Assembly (NCBI RefSeq): GCF_017696175.1
Contig: NZ_JAAORE010000003.1
Location: forward strand, 434,001-498,000
Reading direction: 5' to 3'
DNA length: 64,000 nucleotides
From: Prochlorococcus marinus XMU1404
GTDB lineage: Bacteria; Cyanobacteriota; Cyanobacteriia; PCC-6307; Cyanobiaceae
Shown piece by piece: positions 46,563-55,951 of this stretch. The notes under the pieces are model-generated. The model saw only the letters and a program-made list of their open reading frames with translations, was not told the DNA's origin and made no database searches. The stretch's first letter is position 1. Each line of letters starts with the position of its first letter. Position numbers and translations under genes: made by a program.

Positions 46563-47311
46563 TAAGTTTTTGCTTTTAAAATTTGCACCCAATCAATTAC
46601 ATTAGGTTTTGCCAAAAGTAATATTTTTGCCCTTTTTTTTGCTTTAAATGGCTCGTTTACAGATTGGACAATACCAATAGGGATATTTGGGGGTAATAAA
46701 GTACTAGCAGGAGAAGATGACACAAAATCTCCAACTTTTATATCAGCATCTTTTGAATACAATATTAAATTAGGATAATTATCTCCAGAACCAATAAGTA
46801 GTCCATTAATTTGAATTCTATCTACCCATACTCCAACTTTACTTTCTGGAGAGGTTAATAATTTTACCGTCGAAGTAAAAAAAGAAGTACTTCCTACTCT
46901 TCCAACTAATCCACCCGGTCCCAAAACAATACTTCCAATTTCAACCCCATCTTTTGAACCTTTATTCAATATAATCTGTCTCCACCAACTTCCTGTTTTT
47001 CTAGAAATGACTGCAGCTGAAATAGTATTACTATTAGCTGATTCTTGAAGATTTAGAATTTGCCTCAATCTTAAATTATCTTTTTCAAGAAGATTTAATT
47101 TCATTAGAGATTCTTTTTCTTTGCTCTTCAGAATAACTTCTTTTTGAAATTGGCCTGGCCAAAAAGGCTTTGAAATAAAATAATAAAAATCCTTATAAAG
47201 AGCACCTTTTGAAATCCTGACACAAATCAAAAATAAAGAAATCACGAATAAAATCCAATTTTTCTTTTTATGCCACCAACGATTAGTAGAAATTCGTCGG
47301 ATATCTAACAT
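46562..47311 (-). CDS. mreC: Rod-shape protein MreC
   Basis: Bitopic protein linking MreB filaments to wall synthases in the periplasm. The 249-aa protein has one N-terminal membrane segment (about 18-36), a coiled coil (KEKESLMKLNLLEKDNLRLR, 66-85), then the MreC beta-barrel domain: AAVISRKTGSWWRQIILNKG, GVEIGSIVLGPGGLVGRVG and KVGVWVDRIQINGLLIGSGD. It starts 4 nt after mreB and overlaps mreD. Confidence 0.93.
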   Translation of the reverse strand: MLDIRRISTNRWWHKKKNWILFVISLFLICVRISKGALYKDFYYFISKPFWPGQFQKEVILKSKEKESLMKLNLLEKDNLRLRQILNLQESANSNTISAAVISRKTGSWWRQIILNKGSKDGVEIGSIVLGPGGLVGRVGSTSFFTSTVKLLTSPESKVGVWVDRIQINGLLIGSGDNYPNLILYSKDADIKVGDFVSSSPASTLLPPNIPIGIVQSVNEPFKAKKRAKILLLAKPNVIDWVQILKAKT

Positions 47312-47315
47312 AGTA

Positions 47316-48368
47316 TCAATCTCTTATTGCGTTCCTTATAAAGTCTGGAGTATCAACAACTCTTTTAAGCTTTTTAAAATCATCCAAAACTTCTCCACAA
47401 CCATTAACTACGCACAATAGTGGGTTTTCTGCAATGTGAGTAAATATTCCCGTTTCATCGCTCACTAAGTCATTAATGCCTCTTACTAAAGCTCCTCCTC
47501 CTGCAAGCATAATACCCCTATCAACAATATCTGCGGCTAGTTCTGGAGGAGTTCGCTCTAAAGTTCTTTTTACAGCTTCAACTATTTTACTGAGAGGATC
47601 AGCCATAGCTTCTCTAATTTCTCCAGAAGTCAATGTTACTGACCTTGGTAAACCAGATAAAAGATGTAAACCCCTAACCTCTAGAGAGGTTTTATCAAAA
47701 TCATCATCTGGAAATGCAGACCCAATTTTGATTTTAATATCTTCTGAAGTTCTTTCTCCAACGACTAAATTATGAACTTTTTTAAGATAAAGAGCAATTG
47801 ATTCATTGATTTCATCACCAGCAATTCGAACTGATTCACTTAATACAGTTCCACCTAGACTTAATACTGCAACCTCCGTAGTGCCACCACCAATATCAAC
47901 AATCATAGTGCCAATTGGTTCAGTTACTGGTAATGATGCTCCTATTGCCGCTGCCACAGGTTCATCAATTAAGTGAACTTCTCGAGCTCCGGCTAATCCA
48001 GCTTCTCTGACTGCTCTTCGCTCAACACTAGTAACTCCGCTTGGAATACCAATTACTATTCTAGGGGCTAATAAGCCCTTACCTTCATTACATTTTTGAA
48101 TAAATGTCTTTATCATTTGCTCTGCCGCATCAAAATCTGCTATGACCCCATCTCTTAAGGGTCTCACAGCTCTTATGTTACCTGGAGTTCTTCCTAACAT
48201 TAACTTAGCTTCTTTACCAACTGCTAATGGTACCCCTTCTTCTAAATCCATTGCCACCACTGAGGGCTCTTGTAAAACAACCCCTTTCCCTGATACATGT
48301 ATAAGAGTATTGGCAGTTCCCAAATCTATACCAATGTCTCTTGAAAATTTAAATCTGTTGAAAATCAC
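47316..48368 (-). CDS. mreB: Rod-shape actin homologue MreB
   Basis: Bacterial actin that positions RodA-type wall synthesis. The 350-aa protein has the phosphate-1 loop [17 protein letters not shown], phosphate-2 [19 protein letters not shown], the connecting helix [18 protein letters not shown], and the adenosine motif [15 protein letters not shown]. First gene of mreBCD, divergent from ssb. RodA, its partner enzyme, is at 6.6-7.9 kb in the same window. Confidence 0.97.
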   Translation of the reverse strand: MIFNRFKFSRDIGIDLGTANTLIHVSGKGVVLQEPSVVAMDLEEGVPLAVGKEAKLMLGRTPGNIRAVRPLRDGVIADFDAAEQMIKTFIQKCNEGKGLLAPRIVIGIPSGVTSVERRAVREAGLAGAREVHLIDEPVAAAIGASLPVTEPIGTMIVDIGGGTTEVAVLSLGGTVLSESVRIAGDEINESIALYLKKVHNLVVGERTSEDIKIKIGSAFPDDDFDKTSLEVRGLHLLSGLPRSVTLTSGEIREAMADPLSKIVEAVKRTLERTPPELAADIVDRGIMLAGGGALVRGINDLVSDETGIFTHIAENPLLCVVNGCGEVLDDFKKLKRVVDTPDFIRNAIRD

Positions 48369-48454
48369 AATAAAAACTCTTTTTTTAAATAATATATCTA
48401 TTTTTTATTGAGCTTTCAGATTTCTCTCATTTAGTTATGAATAGCACTTAAAAC

Positions 48455-48480
48455 TTTGAGCAAAAACTCAAAATATGAGT
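48455..48480. repeat. Overlapping inverted repeats upstream of ssb
   Basis: TTTGAG (48455-48460) pairs with CTCAAA (48467-48472), while ACTCA (48466-48470) also pairs with TGAGT (48476-48480). The middle half-site can pair with either flank, so two hairpins exclude each other, or three half-sites form an operator. It lies 20-45 nt before the ssb ATG. Confidence 0.4.
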
Positions 48481-48499
48481 AGTATTAGTTAAAAAAATT

Positions 48500-48871
48500 A
48501 TGGAAATTAACACTATTAACTTAGTTGGTAGAGCTGGTAGAGAACCAGATGTCAGATATTTTGAATCTGGTAGCATCGTAGCGAATTTTACTTTGGCAGT
48601 TAACCGAAGAAGCAGAGATGAAGAGCCGGACTGGTTTAATTTAGAAATTTGGGGAAAACAAGCTCAAATAGCAGCTGATTACGTTAAAAAAGGATCTTTA
48701 ATTGGAATTACAGGAAGCTTTAAAATTGATAGTTGGAAAGACAAAAATACAGGTGAAGACAGATATAAACCAGTAATTAGAGTAGATAGATTAAATTTGC
48801 TAAGCTCTCGAAAAGAGTCTGAAAATAATCAATATACTAACAACAATAACTCTAGTGAAATTCCTTTTTAA
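48500..48871 (+). CDS. ssb: Single-stranded DNA-binding protein
   Basis: OB-fold protein that coats single-stranded DNA in replication and repair. The 123-aa protein has INLVGRAGREPDVRYFESGS, VANFTLAVNRRS, FNLEIWGKQAQIAADYVKKG and LIGITGSFKIDSWKDKNTGE. The linker is very short (NNQYTNNNNSS) and the C-terminus ends EIPF, keeping the family's terminal Pro-Phe that recruits partners but with little acid. It overlaps the convergent dedA gene by 4 nt. Confidence 0.95.
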   Translation: MEINTINLVGRAGREPDVRYFESGSIVANFTLAVNRRSRDEEPDWFNLEIWGKQAQIAADYVKKGSLIGITGSFKIDSWKDKNTGEDRYKPVIRVDRLNLLSSRKESENNQYTNNNNSSEIPF

Positions 48872-49527
48872 GATCTAATTTTTTTTATAAATCTAATAAT
48901 TAGTTTTATAAAAAAATATAAAAAAATAAAAATTAAAACTGGCTTCACAAAATATTTAATTTGATCTACATAAGTTTCAATGATTTGATAATTTTCACCA
49001 AATAAATAACCTGCGTATGAAAGCAATGCAACCCATATTAAACTACCTAATGAAGTCCAAATAAGAAATTTTTTTAATGGCATTAATTCTATACCAGCAG
49101 GAATGGAAATTAATGTTCTGACACCAGGGATTAATCGGCCCCAAAACACTAAAGATATGCCGTATCTCTCAAACCATTTTTTACTTTTTAATAAATCATT
49201 AGAAGAAATTCCTAAGTATTTTCCTTTTTTATCTAGAAAGTTTGAAAGTCTTTTTTCATTTACTAATCTGCCTAAATAATACCAAGGTAATGAACCTAAA
49301 ATCGTTCCTAATAACCCCCAAAAAACTAAAATATAGAAATTTAATTTTTGTTGATAAACAAAAAATCCTCCTAATGGCATAATTATCTCAGAAGGAATTG
49401 GGGGAATTATATTTTCTAAAAGCATAGCCAAACAAATAGTTAGATACGCAATCGTTGAATTCTTTTCAACGGCTAAATTGATATATTCAGGAATTGAAGT
49501 AATAAAACTTGCAAAAATTATACTCAA
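48868..49527 (-). CDS. DedA-family membrane protein
   Basis: Member of the DedA/SNARE-associated family, now linked to lipid flipping and envelope homeostasis. I propose start TTG 49527, just after the ahcY stop, giving 219 aa; a longer frame starts at ATG 49575 but would run 47 nt inside ahcY. Conserved blocks: LLENIIPPIPSEIIMPLGGF, LGSLPWYYLGRLVNEKR, FWGRLIPGVRTLISIPAG and PLKKFLIWTSLGSLIWVALL, with 4-5 hydrophobic segments. The start is uncertain. Confidence 0.85.
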   Translation of the reverse strand: MSIIFASFITSIPEYINLAVEKNSTIAYLTICLAMLLENIIPPIPSEIIMPLGGFFVYQQKLNFYILVFWGLLGTILGSLPWYYLGRLVNEKRLSNFLDKKGKYLGISSNDLLKSKKWFERYGISLVFWGRLIPGVRTLISIPAGIELMPLKKFLIWTSLGSLIWVALLSYAGYLFGENYQIIETYVDQIKYFVKPVLIFIFLYFFIKLIIRFIKKIRS

Positions 49528-49528
49528 A

Positions 49529-50947
49529 CTAATATCTATAAAGTTCTGGTTTATAAGGTCCCTCAACAGATACATTAATGTAGTCTGCCTGTTCTTTAGT
49601 TAATTTGGTTAGTTTTGCACCAATTTTATCAAGATGTAATCTAGCTACCATTTCATCTAAATGTTTTGGTAGCACATAAACTTCTTTAGCATATTGCTCT
49701 GACTTATTGAAAAGTTCAATTTGAGCTAATACTTGATTTGTAAAAGAATTACTCATAACAAAACTAGGATGTCCAGTGGCACAGCCCAAGTTAACCAATC
49801 TACCTTCGGCTAAAAGAATGATTTTGTTTCCACTTGGTAAGGTTATATGGTCAACCTGAGGTTTAATATTTTCCCATGGGTAATTTTTTAATGAAGCTAC
49901 ATCAATTTCATTATCGAAATGACCAATATTACAAACTATGGCTTCATCCTTCATTTTAACGAGATTTTCATGTGTTATTACTTGATAATTACCAGTAGCT
50001 GTAACAAATATATCTATATCTTCAACAACATCATCTAAGGTAACAACGCTATAACCTTCCATTGCAGCTTGAAGAGCGCAAATTGGATCAACTTCAGCAA
50101 CTTTAACTATTGCACCAAGTCCTCTTAGCGACTGTGCTGAACCTTTGCCGACATCACCAAAACCAATTACCAATGCTACTTTGCCAGCAATCATCACATC
50201 AGTTGCCCGCTTAATGCTATCAACTAATGATTCTCTACATCCGTATAGATTATCAAATTTACTCTTAGTTACTGAATCATTAACATTAATAGCTGGAAAA
50301 GGCAAAGCATTTTGCTTTTGAAGCTGATAAAGTCTCGCAACTCCAGTAGTGGTTTCTTCAGTGACACCAATAATATTTTTCTTAATTCTAGAGTAAAAGC
50401 TACTATCAACTTGTAACTTAGATTTTATAGATTTGAATAAAGCAATTTCTTCTTCATTAGAAGGATTATTCAAAACAGTCAAATCTTTTTCTGCCTTGCT
50501 ACCAAGTATCAATAAACCAGTTGCATCTCCTCCATCATCAAGAATCATATTCGGAGAATCTGAACCCCAATCAAGAATATAATGGGTGTATTGCCAATAT
50601 TCATCGAGAGTCTCACCCTTTTTCGCGTATACAGGAATACCTTTATCTGCAATAGCTGCAGCTGCATGATCTTGGGTAGAAAAAATATTGCATGAAGCCC
50701 ATTTGACTTCTGCACCAAGATCAACAAGTGTTTCTATTAATACCGCAGTCTGTATTGTCATATGAAGACTTCCAGCTATTTTTGCACCTTGAAGAGGCTT
50801 TTCAGATTTATATTTATCTCTAAGTGCCATTAATCCTGGCATTTCTGTTTCAGCAATTTTTATTTCTTTTCGCCCAAAATCAGATAACGAGATGTCAGCA
50901 ATTACGAAGTTTGGGATCGATGTTTTAATTGAATTCGCGATAATCAT
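49529..50947 (-). CDS. ahcY: Adenosylhomocysteinase
   Basis: Hydrolyses S-adenosylhomocysteine to adenosine and homocysteine, keeping SAM-dependent methylations running. The 472-aa protein has the NAD site [20 protein letters not shown], the substrate blocks [51 protein letters not shown] and the C-terminal [20 protein letters not shown]-like tail ending KPELYRY. ATG at 50947. A -10 candidate lies 27 nt upstream in the 39-nt spacer shared with tsaE. Confidence 0.97.
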   Translation of the reverse strand: MIIANSIKTSIPNFVIADISLSDFGRKEIKIAETEMPGLMALRDKYKSEKPLQGAKIAGSLHMTIQTAVLIETLVDLGAEVKWASCNIFSTQDHAAAAIADKGIPVYAKKGETLDEYWQYTHYILDWGSDSPNMILDDGGDATGLLILGSKAEKDLTVLNNPSNEEEIALFKSIKSKLQVDSSFYSRIKKNIIGVTEETTTGVARLYQLQKQNALPFPAINVNDSVTKSKFDNLYGCRESLVDSIKRATDVMIAGKVALVIGFGDVGKGSAQSLRGLGAIVKVAEVDPICALQAAMEGYSVVTLDDVVEDIDIFVTATGNYQVITHENLVKMKDEAIVCNIGHFDNEIDVASLKNYPWENIKPQVDHITLPSGNKIILLAEGRLVNLGCATGHPSFVMSNSFTNQVLAQIELFNKSEQYAKEVYVLPKHLDEMVARLHLDKIGAKLTKLTKEQADYINVSVEGPYKPELYRY

Positions 50948-50973
50948 ATTTTATGAATACTTTTTCTATTAAA

Positions 50974-50979
50974 CTATAG
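50974..50979. promoter_or_regulatory. Candidate symmetric -10 core between ahcY and tsaE
   Basis: CTATAG in ACTATAGAT gives TATAGT on the minus strand and TATAGA on the plus strand, in a spacer of only 39 bp. The ahcY leader would be about 20 nt. For tsaE the predicted start of transcription would fall at its TTG codon, favouring the GTG at 50999 as start. Confidence 0.3.
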
Positions 50980-50986
50980 ATGATTT

Positions 50987-51436
50987 TTGTGTGAATTTGT
51001 GTTTGTTGAGAATTTAATAGAGACTTTAAATTTAGGTGAAAAGCTCTCACGAAAATTAAACCCACAATCAATTGTGTTACTGCAAGGTCCCATTGGGGCA
51101 GGAAAAACTTCATTTGTGCAAGGCATTGCCAAAGGATTATCAATCTCTGAGGATATTACAAGCCCTACATTTGCTTTATCTCATCACTATAATTCTGGAA
51201 AAATCCCTCTAATTCACCTTGATTTATACAGGTTAGAAAATAGTTCTTCAGCAAAAGAAATTTTTTTTTCAGAAGAAGAAGAAGCATTACAAAGCAAAGC
51301 TATTTTAGTTATTGAATGGCCAGAATTAATAGAACCACTTATTGAAAATTTCTGGAAAGTAGAAATTAGTTACGCAAAAAATTGTGGAAGGCACTACGAG
51401 ATTAGGGATCCTAAAAATTTATTAACCTTTTCATAA
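50987..51436 (+). CDS. tsaE: tRNA threonylcarbamoyladenosine synthesis ATPase TsaE
   Basis: ATPase that supports TsaB-TsaD in making t6A37 on ANN-decoding tRNAs. The 149-aa protein has Walker A LLQGPIGAGKTSFVQGIAKG (about 30-49), SPTFALSHHY and IHLDLYRLE. The TTG at 50987 gives the longest form; GTG at 50999 (VFVENLIETLNLGEKL) matches family length better. Its last 43 nt overlap the 3' end of the convergent PfkB kinase gene. Confidence 0.93.
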   Translation: MCEFVFVENLIETLNLGEKLSRKLNPQSIVLLQGPIGAGKTSFVQGIAKGLSISEDITSPTFALSHHYNSGKIPLIHLDLYRLENSSSAKEIFFSEEEEALQSKAILVIEWPELIEPLIENFWKVEISYAKNCGRHYEIRDPKNLLTFS

Positions 51437-52392
51437 TCTGGCTGTTGCTCAATTGCACCTTCACCAAGACAAGTCAATAGTCCACAAGCACATGCAAACT
51501 TAACGCAATCTTCTATCTCTATTTCATTTGAGGGGTAACCAGATGAAATTAATTTTGAAATTAAGCCAGCTAGAAAAGCATCACCTGCACCAGTAGTATC
51601 GACTATTTTTTTTGAATTAGGAGTTTGGGTGGTTCCCTTAAATCCATTGATATACCATGCAACAGGTTTTTTCCCATCAGTTATTATTACATCAGGTTTT
51701 TTAGACATTTGTTGAGATATAAGCAACGGATCTTCATTATCAAAAAACAAGGTCGCTTCCTCCTTTGCAAGTTTTAAAACATGAGCATGATTTAAAAATT
51801 TTTTAATTAAATTTACTCTCGCAGTTCCACTAATTTCTGATGAAAAATGTGAATAATCCCAAAAAACCTCTCTCCAGTTCAAATCAATAATTATTTTGAT
51901 TCCAAAATTCTTGGCCTTTTCTAGAAGAAAATAAATAGTCTCTTTAGATATTGGAGATGTTAACAAATTAGTTCCTGTAACTAAATATTGTGTTTCTAAG
52001 AAAAATTTCTCTAAATTGAGAAGTTGTTTTTCAATTAATTTCTTACTAAAAGCTTCGTCAGCAAAGCATGAATTAGGGCTTCCCTCAAATCCCGAAAAAT
52101 AACGATCTCCAGATCGATCTCTGTCTACATTAACCACACGAGTAGATAAATCATTATCTAATTGCAAGAAATCTAAATTAACCTCCAATTGATTAAATTG
52201 CGTAATAAAATTTTTTCCGAAATTATCACTTCCTAAACGTCCAATAAACATTGAATCTATTTTCAATTTTCTTAATGCACAAGCAACATTGGCTGGTGCG
52301 CCACCCAAAAAATCTGTAAATCCTAGATTACAATCATTTCTAATCCTATCTATTAAAGCCTCTCCAATACATACGACCTTGGTCTTTTTCAT
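51394..52392 (-). CDS. PfkB-family carbohydrate kinase, fructokinase-like
   Basis: ATP-dependent sugar kinase, probably acting on fructose. The 332-aa protein has the PfkB N-terminal signature FLGGAPANVACALRKL (29-44), GRLGSDNFGKNF, and the C-terminal anion-hole/catalytic signature VDTTGAGDAFLAGL with catalytic Asp. The domain order suits fructokinase or a ribokinase relative; the specific sugar is not certain. Prochlorococcus makes sucrose and glucosylglycerate, so recycling fructose is a fair guess. The 3' end overlaps tsaE by 43 nt. Confidence 0.87.
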   Translation of the reverse strand: MKKTKVVCIGEALIDRIRNDCNLGFTDFLGGAPANVACALRKLKIDSMFIGRLGSDNFGKNFITQFNQLEVNLDFLQLDNDLSTRVVNVDRDRSGDRYFSGFEGSPNSCFADEAFSKKLIEKQLLNLEKFFLETQYLVTGTNLLTSPISKETIYFLLEKAKNFGIKIIIDLNWREVFWDYSHFSSEISGTARVNLIKKFLNHAHVLKLAKEEATLFFDNEDPLLISQQMSKKPDVIITDGKKPVAWYINGFKGTTQTPNSKKIVDTTGAGDAFLAGLISKLISSGYPSNEIEIEDCVKFACACGLLTCLGEGAIEQQPDYEKVNKFLGSLIS

Positions 52393-52460
52393 AAAAATTG
52401 CCCCTTTTTTTTAACTAAGAATAATTAATTAAAAACAAATAATTTTTTTTTGAATTAAAG

Positions 52461-52498
52461 TTTAATTAATAACTAATTCTTTAATTAATAACCAATTC
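52461..52498. repeat. Two-copy 19-bp tandem repeat in a promoter region
   Basis: TTTAATTAATAACTAATTC (52461-52479) is followed without gap by TTTAATTAATAACCAATTC (52480-52498), one mismatch, ending 3 nt before the GTG start of the hydrolase gene. Each copy has TAATTAAT, and the repeat may place two regulator sites, or two -10-like elements, about two helical turns apart. Confidence 0.65.
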
Positions 52499-52501
52499 AT
52501 A

Positions 52502-53416
52502 GTGTCTTTTAATAAATCTAGAACCTGGAAATGGAAAAATTGGGATATTTCTTGGTCTTTATCAAAAAATTCTACTTTCGAAAATAATACAAATATTTTG
52601 CTAGTACATGGATTTGGAGCGTCAAAAAATCATTGGAGACATAATCAAGATTTTCTTGGCAATGTTTCTAATTGCTACGCAATTGACTTACTAGGATTCG
52701 GAGAAAGCAGTCAGCCTAGCGCTTCGTTAAATTATGAACCCTATAAAAAAAATTGCATTAAATATTCATTTGACTTGTGGAGTAATCAAATATCGACATT
52801 TTGTTCAGAAGTAATAAAATCTCCTGTTTACGTAGTGGGTAATTCAATTGGTGGTGTAATTGCATTGAAAACTGCTGAAATTCTCAGAGATAATTGTAAA
52901 GGAGCTATTTTAATTGATTGTGCCCAAAGAACTATGGATGATAAACGCTTAAAAAAAAGTGATATTTTAATGAATTTAATAAGGCCTTTATTAAAAACCT
53001 TTGTAAGGCAAAGAATAATTAGCAATACACTTTTTACAAGAGCTGCTAATCCACAAGTTATAAAAAAAATACTCGCACAAGCATACCCCTCAGGCAAAAA
53101 TATAGATGAAGAATTAATTGAAATTCTATATCGACCCTCTACTAGGAAAAACTCTAAAGAGGCATTTCGTGGCTTTATTAATTTATTTGATGATTATCTT
53201 GCTACAGATCTTTTCAGTAAGATTGATATCCCCATCCAATTAATTTGGGGAGAAAAAGATCCTTGGGAATCTTTAAATGAAGCCAAAGAGTGGAAGAAAA
53301 GATTCAATAACATCAAAAGACTAGATATTATTCAAGGTGCTGGTCACTGTCCTCATGATGAAGAACCTGAAGAAACCAATAAGTTAATATGTGAATTTAT
53401 TCAGGAAACAAAATAA
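52502..53416 (+). CDS. Alpha/beta hydrolase with GNSIGG elbow
   Basis: A 304-aa alpha/beta hydrolase starting at GTG 52502. Oxyanion loop LLVHGFGASKNHWRHN, nucleophile elbow VVGNSIGGVIAL, acid IWGEKDPWES, His IIQGAGHCPHDEEPE. It parallels the hydrolase at 24025-24924, with the same HGFGAS..HWR, GNS(L/I)GG and GHCPHDE features, so the two are paralogues. I link the GNSxGG elbow to pheophytinase/dephytylase-like enzymes by memory, so a chlorophyll-ester role is only a suggestion. It overlaps the convergent sigma factor by 16 nt. Confidence 0.85.
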   Translation: MSFNKSRTWKWKNWDISWSLSKNSTFENNTNILLVHGFGASKNHWRHNQDFLGNVSNCYAIDLLGFGESSQPSASLNYEPYKKNCIKYSFDLWSNQISTFCSEVIKSPVYVVGNSIGGVIALKTAEILRDNCKGAILIDCAQRTMDDKRLKKSDILMNLIRPLLKTFVRQRIISNTLFTRAANPQVIKKILAQAYPSGKNIDEELIEILYRPSTRKNSKEAFRGFINLFDDYLATDLFSKIDIPIQLIWGEKDPWESLNEAKEWKKRFNNIKRLDIIQGAGHCPHDEEPEETNKLICEFIQETK

Positions 53417-54402
53417 GCTTCTACATTATCGCTAAGTCTTCTAAGACCCCTTAAGCCGTCTCGTTCTAAATTTCTTACTCGATCTCTACTTATACCCAGT
53501 ACTCTTCCTATACCTGTAAGTGACATAGGCTCATCACCATCCATACCGTATCTCATTCTTAAAACCCTACATTGCAGGTCTGGTAATTGATGCAAAAGAG
53601 AATGAAGATCACCCCTCATACAATCCATCTCTATTTGTTCATCTGGCAAATCCTCTCCGCCAGCCAGTAAATCTAATAAAACAGTATCTTCGCCATCACC
53701 AACTTTTGTTTCAAGACTAACTGGCTGGCCAGCTTTGCACATCAAATCTTTAACATCTTCTTCTGGAAGCTCAACATATTTCGCTAATTCACTTACTGTT
53801 GGAGTTCTTGACATTTCTTGACTCAACTCTCTTTGACCTTTTTTTAACTTATTCAACATTTCAGTAATATGAATTGGTAGCCTTATTGCCCTGCTTTTTT
53901 CAGCTATCGCTCTTGTAATTCCTTGTCTAATCCACCAATATGCATATGTTGAAAACTTATAACCTCTAGCTGGATCAAATTTTTCTACACCCCTTACCAA
54001 ACCAATAGTTCCCTCTTGAATTAAATCTAATAATTCCATATTTCTTTTTGTATATTTTTTTGCAACACTAACTACCAACCTTAAATTAGCTGCAACCATT
54101 CTTTCTTTAGCCCTTTGTCCAGCTCTTAATCTTTTTTTTATGATAGAAGTGGGTAAATTTAATTTTTTTGATAATTCGTCAACAGTTGGCTTATCTCCTG
54201 TTAATTCAATAAATTCCAATTCTGCTCTTTCTACTTGCATATATTCTTGAACCTGCCTACCAAGAGTTATTTCTTGTTCGTGAGATAGAAGTGGAACTCT
54301 ACCAATATCTCTTAGATAAGATCTAACAAGGTCTACATCGTTACTAGCTTTTAGACTTGATATTGTTGCTAATTTATTCTCACTTAATGTTTCAGAAGAC
54401 AT
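53401..54402 (-). CDS. Group 2 RNA polymerase sigma factor (RpoD-like)
   Basis: A non-essential sigma70-type factor for alternate promoters. I use ATG 54402 (MSSETLSENK), 333 aa; an upstream ATG at 54435 is possible. Regions 1.2 (SYLRDIGRVPLLSHEQEITL), 2.1-2.4 (AANLRLVVSVAKKYTKRNME, then FSTYAYWWIRQGITRAIAEK for -10 binding), 3 and 4.2 (SLTGIGRVLGISRDRVRNLE) are intact; the long acidic region 1.1 of SigA is missing. Such factors respond to light/dark and stress in cyanobacteria. Confidence 0.93.
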   Translation of the reverse strand: MSSETLSENKLATISSLKASNDVDLVRSYLRDIGRVPLLSHEQEITLGRQVQEYMQVERAELEFIELTGDKPTVDELSKKLNLPTSIIKKRLRAGQRAKERMVAANLRLVVSVAKKYTKRNMELLDLIQEGTIGLVRGVEKFDPARGYKFSTYAYWWIRQGITRAIAEKSRAIRLPIHITEMLNKLKKGQRELSQEMSRTPTVSELAKYVELPEEDVKDLMCKAGQPVSLETKVGDGEDTVLLDLLAGGEDLPDEQIEMDCMRGDLHSLLHQLPDLQCRVLRMRYGMDGDEPMSLTGIGRVLGISRDRVRNLERDGLRGLRRLSDNVEAYFVS

Positions 54403-54507
54403 GAAAGTTAAATGTTGTTTTGTAAACAATACCATTAAGAAATGTAAAGTTAAACAAAAAAATCCACAAATTTACAAAAATGAGAATAAATACCTAGTGG
54501 ATTCAGA

Positions 54508-55908
54508 CTATGAAGAGCTTAATAACCAATTTGCTGTACTTAGATAAATAAAAACACCTGCTATGTCGGTGACAGTAGTTATAAAAGGAGATGACATTAA
54601 AGCTGGATCTAATCTCATTCTGTCAAACAATAAAGGTAAAATGGCACCAGTTGTAGCAGCTAAAGTCGTTATAGATATTAAACTTATTCCTACTGCAGAA
54701 GCTATTAGAGGGCCTTCTCCTTGCCACCAAGCAAAGGGGAATACTACTATCATCATCAAAATACCTAAGAGAGCGCCTGTTATTGCCTCCTTAATTACTG
54801 CCTTAATTGCTCCAAGAGACTTCAATTTTTGAGTACTTAAACCTCTAATTACAACCGTTGAGCTTTGAGCGCCAACATTTCCCCCAGTACCAATGAGTAG
54901 TGGGATAAATGCAGCTAGCAAAACTACCTCTTTTAAAATTTGATCATTCATCGCTATAACCTTTGTAGTCAAACCATTTGCCAAAACCAAAATTAACAAC
55001 CACAAAATTCTTCGTCTAGCTATGGTAAATAAACTACTCTGGAAATAATCATCTTCATCTCCAGGTTGAACTGCCCCAGCCGCATAAATATCTCTTGTTG
55101 CTTCTTGCTCTATAACATCAATTAAATCGTCAACAGTTACTATTCCAACAAGTCTTTTTTCTTTATCAACAACTGGGAGCGCTAAGAAATCATATCGTTG
55201 TATCGCTCTTGCGACTTCTTCTTGATTCGTATTCGTTGAGATATTAACAACATCTCTTGTCATAACATCTCCAATCGGCTTGGAAGGATCCGCAGTTACA
55301 AGATCTCTTAAAGAAAGAATACCCGTTAGATGTCTTTCTTTATCCGTAACGTATAAACTATAAATTGTTTCTGTAAACGGAGCTCTTTTTCTGACTAATG
55401 AAAGAGCCTCAGCTGCCGTTTGCATCTCTTTAAGGTCTATGAATTCGGTTGTCATTAATCTTCCAGCAGTTTCCGGTTCATATCCAAGTAATTCAGCTGT
55501 TACTTTTCTTTCACCAGGGCTCAGAGCAGACAAAAATCTTCGTACAACTTTTGCAGGTAATTCGTCAAAGAGTTGAACCCTATCATCAGGCGACATTTTC
55601 TCAACTATTTCTAAAACTTCTCCTGAACGAAGTCTGTCTAATAAAGTTTGTTGAACTATTGGATCTAAATATTCATAAACCTCAATTGCCTCATTTTTTT
55701 TTAATAATCTAAAAGCTAATGCCTGCAAAATTAATGGAAGACTTCCAATAGCCTCTGCAATATCAACAGGTTGGGAAGGTTCTAAAAGTAACTTTGCCTC
55801 ATCATAATTTCCTGCGATAAGTAATTCTTCAAGTTGAACAGTAATATTTTCTCGAGTACTTAAATCTGAAGATAAGGATGTAACTGTTTCAAGATTATTT
55901 TCATTCAT
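54508..55908 (-). CDS. mgtE: Magnesium transporter MgtE
   Basis: Mg2+ channel whose cytosolic domain closes when Mg2+ is high. The 466-aa protein has the MgtE N-domain (about 35-135, ending LSPGERKVTAELLGYEPETA), a pair of CBS domains (TTEFIDL near 150 to VDDLIDVIEQEATRD near 275) and five C-terminal membrane segments carrying IPLLIGTGGNVGAQSSTVVI and the pore FDRMRLDPALMSSPFITT. Mg2+ supply matters for chlorophyll. No M-box is visible in the short leader. Confidence 0.95.
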   Translation of the reverse strand: MNENNLETVTSLSSDLSTRENITVQLEELLIAGNYDEAKLLLEPSQPVDIAEAIGSLPLILQALAFRLLKKNEAIEVYEYLDPIVQQTLLDRLRSGEVLEIVEKMSPDDRVQLFDELPAKVVRRFLSALSPGERKVTAELLGYEPETAGRLMTTEFIDLKEMQTAAEALSLVRKRAPFTETIYSLYVTDKERHLTGILSLRDLVTADPSKPIGDVMTRDVVNISTNTNQEEVARAIQRYDFLALPVVDKEKRLVGIVTVDDLIDVIEQEATRDIYAAGAVQPGDEDDYFQSSLFTIARRRILWLLILVLANGLTTKVIAMNDQILKEVVLLAAFIPLLIGTGGNVGAQSSTVVIRGLSTQKLKSLGAIKAVIKEAITGALLGILMMIVVFPFAWWQGEGPLIASAVGISLISITTLAATTGAILPLLFDRMRLDPALMSSPFITTVTDIAGVFIYLSTANWLLSSS

Positions 55909-55951
55909 AAATATAATCCCTTGTCAAAGTAACATCACTATTATATGAAAT

